Origin: Zygnema circumcarinatum
Lineage: Eukaryota > Streptophyta > Zygnematophyceae > Zygnematales > Zygnemataceae
Reading direction: 5' to 3'
Assembly (NCBI GenBank): GCA_037447605.1
Contig: CM074808.1
Span: forward strand, 2,978,316-3,042,315
Length of the DNA: 64,000 bases
A program made the position numbers and the translations under genes. Shown piece by piece: positions 58,923-64,000 of the stretch; the stretch's first letter is position 1; each line of letters starts with the position of its first letter. The notes beneath the pieces were generated by a model. That model was not told where the DNA came from. It made no database searches and saw only the letters and a program-made list of their open reading frames with translations.

Positions 58923-58994
58923 CATCCAAAAAATAATAAAAATTGCTGCCGCAGTAACAACATAAAAGCAAAAGCAGAAAAAGAAACACCACAA

Positions 58995-59400
58995 AAAGCA
59001 GCAGCAGCGGCATCGACAATAGCAGCAGCATAAACAACAGCAACAGCAGCAGCAGTAGAAAAAGAAGAATAGCAGCAGCAGCAGCAAGAGTAACAGCAGC
59101 AACACTGCAATAGCAATAGCAGCAAGAGCAGCAGGAGAAAAGGCAAGAGCAGAAAAAGCAACAGCAACATCAACAGCAGCAGCAGCAGCAGCAGCAACAG
59201 TAGCAACAACAGCAATAGCAACAACAGCAAAGAAAAAGCAAGAGCAGAAAAAGCAGCACCAGAAAAAGCAGCAGCAGCATTATAACAACAGCAACAGCAG
59301 GAGAAAAAGCAGCAACAACATCAACACCAGCAGCAGCACGAACGGCAGCAAGAACAGCAGCAGCAGAAAAAGCAGCAGCAATAGCAACAGCAGCAAGGGA
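58995..59400 (-). repeat. CAG/AGC-triplet array, complement of the 54.9-kb CTG array
   Basis: AGCAGC runs broken by AAC, AAA and ATC triplets. Minus-strand frames are Leu-rich artefacts. Confidence 0.9.
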
Positions 59401-59625
59401 GACAAGGGAGGCATGGGCAAAGGCAAGGGAGGCAGGAGCAGGGGCAGGGGAGGCACGGGCAGGGGCAAGGGCAAGGACTCACCGCTGCTCAAGTCCGCCG
59501 TCGTCCCTAAAAACCGATCGCGCTTTTGCCGTCGTCGCCGACTCACCGCTCACCGTTCACTGGGGGAAGGCGAGACGACGCTCTGCTCACTCCCCTGCAA
59601 GGATGGCTCGGGCGGTGGCGAGGGA

Positions 59626-59646
59626 GGAACCCTAAACCCTAAACCC
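59626..59646 (-). repeat. Short telomere-type CCCTAAA repeat
   Basis: AACCCTAAACCCTAAACCC: two and a half perfect CCCTAAA units. The mirror position in the left arm keeps only TTTTAGGGTTT (54667). Confidence 0.85.
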
Positions 59647-60569
59647 GTGCAGATCTGAGCTCGCAGCGAGCGAGCAGGCGAGCAGGCGGCGGGCGCGAGG
59701 CGCCGCGGTGGGACGCCGCTCGCGCGGTGGTGACGCGCGTGGCGACAAAACGGAGGGCGGCGGGCGGCGGGCGGCGGAGGGAGCGCGGCGGGGCGAAAAG
59801 GGGGGAGTCAAACCTGGGCCGGAGATACGAAGGTAAAATAATTGCTTTCTTGAATTCGTGACGCCCGAGCCTGTCGAACGTCCACTTTTGGCGAAAATGG
59901 CCTGCCGTACAGAGCAGAATTGGCGCGAAGGGCTGGCGAAATTGATTTGGCGATGGTCAAGGTCTGACTCCCCCTATTATTGGTTGTCATCATTGGAATA
60001 AAGAACAACCCTTTGTTCCGACCATTGGCAATGGCTGGCAACTACTCCAGTGGTTCGATCCTACGGTCCGACCTGTGCAGTTCTGCCGAGGTTTAGGGCT
60101 TTCCTGCTTTCCAATTTGTACACTCTGTTGCAATGCCGGCAGATGCCGCTTCAAAAACACCCAAGACACACACTTCAACGCAATGACGAGCAAGAATTTT
60201 TCATCAAATTGCAGTCCACATTTCCTACTTAGCAGGTACAAGGACGACGGGAAGGAGAGAGAAGCACGCGTGCATCAAACTTCAGAGATTTTCCACCATC
60301 ACAAAAGACTCCAAACCGAAGAGGAGGTCAAGCCTCTCTCCAGCCTCCTTGCACCCTTCTATGGCGTCCACTCTAACACAAGGCCTCAGCCAAGTCTTGC
60401 AAAGTGAGACGGACAGGAACCCTCCGCGCAGGACTTCGCCCACGCCCAGCGAAGAGGCGACTGCTTATCACTACAGCCGTATCTTTTCATTATTCTCCTA
60501 AAAAAAAGCTACAGCCCACAAACTATGCAATCCTATGTACAAGAACTTTTTTCTGCACATCTCTTCAAG
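59647..60569. other. GC-rich segment and 3' region of the WWE-HSPA12 gene
   Basis: 59650-59800 is strongly GC-rich (GGCGGGCGGCGGGCGGCGG). 60020-60060 has a few CCATTGGCAATGG motifs of the dispersed family. No gene recognised. Confidence 0.4.
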
Positions 60570-63420
60570 CTACCTCGTAGAGAAAAGTGACAGGAATGCC
60601 TCTCCTCCTCCAAAGTCAACTGCCTTCGCTTTCAGTTCAATCAAGCTCCGGCCAAAGAACATTGTAACTTCGACGGAGCGATCAAGCCCAAGCCTTGTGT
60701 CTGGAATATCGAGGATGAAGTGCCCTTCACGCGTCACACCAGGCTCGTCGACGTAACTCGATTCACAAACTGTACTAAAAAGCTCAACTAATGCAGTCGT
60801 CTGCTGCTCATACGCAGGGTCGACAACGTGCCTGACGCTTTTATCTACCTCAATTCTCTCATTCCTCTTCACGAATGACAAGAACACATCATCGCACAGC
60901 AAGAAAGATCCACTGTCCAGAACTATCTTCTTGGAGGCCGGATCTAAAGATGTGAACGGCCTCACAATAGCGATGCCGTAGGTTTTTCGGGAAATTCATG
61001 ATGTCACTTGGTATTCAGGCTCAATCACCAAAGAAAGTCCTCCTAAGCAAACCGCACTCCCTGGGTTCTTCGGGAAAATGATTCTCTCGTCTGCAAATTT
61101 GGTCTTGATTCGATGTTGGAGATATGGCGACTCAGAAAAGGTCCAATCTGGCGACTCAGAAAAGCCTCCTACCACAAAGATGCCTTTACATGCAGGTAGT
61201 TGGTGCAGCTGTGCCTCGATCAGGTCGAGGATTTCATCTACGACCGGATCAAACAGGCCCTTCACGTCGGCTGAGGATAGAATCAGCTCATCATAATTTC
61301 CTATGTCAATGCCATTTCTGGCGTCGTGGTCCTCCCATGCACGTGTCAGAGTAGCGTTCACTTCCAATATGTGATCTTGAAGATTATCAATACTGCAAGG
61401 ACAGAAACGGAAAAATGGCTCAAAGATCAGAAAATGGACACTCCCACTTTCCCTCCAAGCATCTGCTAAGAAACCGATACCAGACAACCTTTTCCGATAA
61501 CTTCCAGCAGGGCTCTGCAAGTTCTGCAAGCATTCACCGGTGCAAGTGGTCGCATAAAAAAAAAATACCTAAAAATGACCTTTGTCTTTTGAAACTCCTT
61601 TAAGATGCTTTGTGCAACCCATGGATGGCACTTCCTTATCTCGCGAAAACATCCGATCCTATTCTCCACAAGTTCCATGAAGTTTTTGTCGACCGCGCCT
61701 CCTCCACAACAGCCTCCTGAACTCCTAAAAACCTCTTTTACTCTTTCCCTCCTATTCGTCTGAACCACAATATCAACCGTCCCCCCTCCCGCATCAACGA
61801 CCATGAAGGGGTCGCCATCTTTCATCTCGAGGGACTCGCCATTCTCTTGGCAGTAGGCAAAGATTGCCTCTGGTTCCAGAAGTACATGAAGAGGATGCGG
61901 GCTTCCAGGACTGTCCGGTTGTCCTGGAATTCGTACAAGGCCTGCATTCTGAGCGATGGACCTCATCTCCTGCTTTGTACGCTCACTCCATATAACCGGC
62001 ACAATTATTGCCCATTCAATGTCCTCGATGCCAATGTCACTCCCAAACCGAACTTTAAGCACGTCCAATATGAAATCTTTTAACTGCGCCAAGTAGTCAG
62101 TGGTGGCTTTCTGAGGGGAAAGACCAGCCGGGAGACGCTGACGCCACTCTTCAATCATTTCAGAAGTGTCTTGACTTTCAAGAGGCAGCTTGAACATTTC
62201 GACCAGGCGTCCTGCAGCTGCCGTCTGCAAAGGCTCATCACTGCCTGTAGCATTTGGGTCACAGAAGGGACGGCCCCTGTTGCCTAAACTTTGAATGCCT
62301 TTAACTGCCGAACGTTCTGCATTTGGAACTGACCTATCGACAGCTTCAAAATACCGTTTGACTGCCGGCCAACCCCAATCCTCCAGCTTTAGCTGCCCAT
62401 CTGCGGTATGGGAATACCACAGACTGGTGCTGGTCTTCCAGTACGTTTTCCCGTTTACTGCCACCTCGTCTGGCCATCCTGAGTACATCAACTTCTCACC
62501 AGGATTTTCCTTGTGGACATATGCGAACCCTGAATACGTGGTCCCGAAATAAATACTCACGATTATTCTCGGCTCAAGAAGAGAGGGCTGCCATTGCCTG
62601 AGGGCTGCCGAGAGCCGCGTAGCTGCTGCAGCTCCCAGTATGGCTTGAGAAGTAGTATCATCGTGCTGATGACGTTTCCCTTCCTCATCAATCCAATGTA
62701 CAGATGGCCCGATGTGGGAGATCTATATTCCATACAGATCCACACAAACATTTACAGGACATTGCAGGAGAAATTCACAAAAAAATAACAGGAGGTGACG
62801 CTAGCAACTATTGGTAGTCTCCAATATCTTTAGACGACGTGAAGTATGAACCGCATGAATGGCTTTAATATGATTTCGGTGTCATCTTTTGAAAGCATTC
62901 AGTTCAACAAATGTACCACTGACGCATAGACAACTAAGATATCCTGGAGATGTCGAGAAGACGTGTACTTCCTAGGAAAACGACGACGAGGACTTGGACT
63001 TGGACTTGACAAGGATACAGTTTTTGCATGCTGCTATACAAAAGGATGAGGAGAGTGCTCCCTTGAGGGACTTCTAGTGATCCGGAAATAAGGATATGGA
63101 CGAGCTCAACATACCCTTGGCTGGACTGGTGTCACTCCAACTGCTAGGAACTGCGAACTCTGTGCGTTAACAATCTTGATCTCCCTTGTGTACCCACTTT
63201 CGCAATTTTTCTGCTTCAGAGTTTGCACATTCGCGATATAGGGCGCTCCATGGGGATGAACGCGAGATACAATCTTGCCAAGGATTACCCTGGGCAAACC
63301 TTGGGTAATAGCTGCCCTCAGCAGATTCTCCTCATCTGCAGTGTACTGGCGCCACTTGGCATCGTCTCGCCACCATATCCCTGGCTGTGTCGGATCTGCA
63401 CATGGCGATGTTATGCACAT
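60570..63420 (-). CDS. Chimeric WWE-HSPA12-type Hsp70 gene with an in-frame TGA
   Basis: Exons 63115-63420, 61569-62722 and 60570-61392; phases join. Exon 1 is the duplicate of the first WWE exon (GIWWRDDAKWRQYT). Exon 2 starts as the second WWE (SVHWIDEEGKRHQHD...AILGAAAA) and after 35 residues passes in frame into an HSPA12-type ATPase: RIIVSIYFGTTYSGFAY, VPVIWSERTK, MVVDAGGGTVDIVV. Exon 3 gives LQDHILEVNATL, the VVGGFSESP motif, FPKNPGSAVCLGGLSLVIEP, then a TGA at 60996-60998; the same frame continues without a stop for 142 codons that match the HSPA12 C-terminus (RKTYGIAIVRPF, FFGRSLIELKAKAVDF) to the stop at 60570. Protein would be 618 residues as written, about 760 if the TGA were read or corrected. 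HSPA12 proteins are divergent Hsp70s without a typical substrate domain. Oddities: Tyr for Asp in the DFGTT motif and an 8-residue duplication. May be a young pseudogene. Confidence 0.72.
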
Positions 63421-64000
63421 GATGTGAAATCCCTGTGAAAAGGTTTGATTTCAGCCTTCGCTTCCACAAGGAAGCTGGTAGTGCCACTCAATGGGCCTGT
63501 TTCAGATGGGCCAAAATTCTTTGAGCGCAAATGATATATTTTAAATCGAGACAGTTGCTAACTAACTCGTTATCTCTTCTGCAGAAAGCAACTCTCTCAA
63601 AGTACACTGGGATCTCACGACGACGCTTGACAGTGTCAAAAGGCAGGTCGAGCCATGCAGCACTGAAGGGGTTGCCCCTCGACTTTCATTCTGTAAATGT
63701 TTTCAATTTCCTCTCCATGCGTTGGACGGGTGGCAATGCAGAGAAGTGTCCTCAAAAGCCGAGAGTCCACGGCCCTGCATGGCCCTGCATGCCGCCAGGG
63801 AGGCATTTATCGTCGCCTCAAGGTGAAGGCAAACATTTACATTTATATTTCTGCGGCAAAGCTTGTCCTCGCTCTGCCTACGCGTTCAGAACAGCGAACA
63901 CGCGCACAGTTTAACGATCGCAGCCGCCATAGAAACGGCACCTGTTCGGTGTTTCGGTGTCCCGACCGTGCTTGTTGAACGGCGCGTGAAGTGGCACTGC
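62620..64000. repeat. Direct duplication, copy 2 (continues past the window)
   Basis: Partner of 52494-53840. Starts at the same TAGCTGCTGCAGCTCCC and is still homologous at the last bases (GCGTGAAGT). The upstream 570 bp (63421-64000) carry no separate recognised gene. Confidence 0.9.

Larger units (their letters stand above)
58150..60010 (-). repeat. Right arm of the large imperfect inverted repeat
   Basis: Mirror of 54.3-57.4 kb: two tRNA-like modules with CATTCNN heptamers, a CAG array, GCAAGGGCAAGGACTCACCG with CTGCTCAAGTCCGCCGTCG at 59467-59503, CCCTAAACCCTAAACCC, and GTCAAGGTCTGACTCCCCCT at 59956-59975. Arms differ in length, mainly in the triplet array (1.8 kb against 0.4 kb). Confidence 0.8.

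Noticed and set aside
1-64000. CRISPR array, bacterial operon or prophage
   Set aside because: Spliced eukaryotic genes throughout; the tandem arrays have no unique spacers.

Overview
The window is nuclear DNA of a eukaryote. The genes are split by many GT-AG introns (plus a few apparent GC-AG introns), and the translated exons match eukaryote-only families: translation factor eIF5B, GPI-biosynthesis deacetylase PIG-L, mitochondrial ribosomal protein mS33, mitochondrial methylglutaconyl-CoA hydratase AUH, an ELAPOR/KIAA1324-type receptor, PARP-type ADP-ribosyltransferases and an HSPA12-type Hsp70. TAA is not used by any gene I could complete; TGA and TAG both act as stops. ELAPOR and HSPA12 together with a plastid-type phosphate-translocator relative and TTTAGGG-like heptamers suggest an alga or other protist rather than a fungus or land plant. 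I cannot name the species.

Layout. 1-299 (-): start of a gene leaving the left edge. 1.5-4.6 kb (+): triose-phosphate-translocator-like carrier. 5.6-7.5 kb (+): CCCH zinc-finger/PARP protein. 8.1-9.6 kb (-): mS33. 10.4-15.6 kb (-): many-exon coiled-coil protein. 17.0-21.2 kb (-): AUH, divergent from eIF5B (22.0-31.0 kb, +). 31.8-34.7 kb (-): PIG-L, convergent with eIF5B. 36.1-48.8 kb (-): a 27-exon ELAPOR-like type I membrane receptor. In these genes I checked exon phases end to end; most join perfectly.

The right quarter (49-64 kb) is different: repeat-rich and apparently rearranged. It has a G-rich heptamer-derived array (49.1-50.0 kb) facing a C-rich telomere-like array (50.6-51.2 kb) in head-to-head orientation, a WWE-WWE-PARP gene whose stop codon lies in the last heptamers, an inverted repeat (about 54.3-60.0 kb) with CTG/CAG tracts, CATTCNN heptamers and three tRNA-like modules, and a direct duplicate of the 5' half of the WWE-WWE-PARP gene fused in frame to an HSPA12-type Hsp70. 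That chimera has three peculiarities: Asp to Tyr in the first phosphate motif, an 8-residue duplication in the GGFSESP motif and an in-frame TGA before the last 142 codons.

How the genes relate: most are unlinked housekeeping genes (translation, mitochondrial leucine catabolism, GPI anchors). A theme is ADP-ribosylation: the CCCH, WWE and PARP modules that animals combine in one protein (PARP12/TIPARP type) occur here in three separate genes of one 64-kb region. Long Leu/Ala/Cys-rich and telomere-repeat open frames at 49-59 kb are repeat artefacts, not genes.
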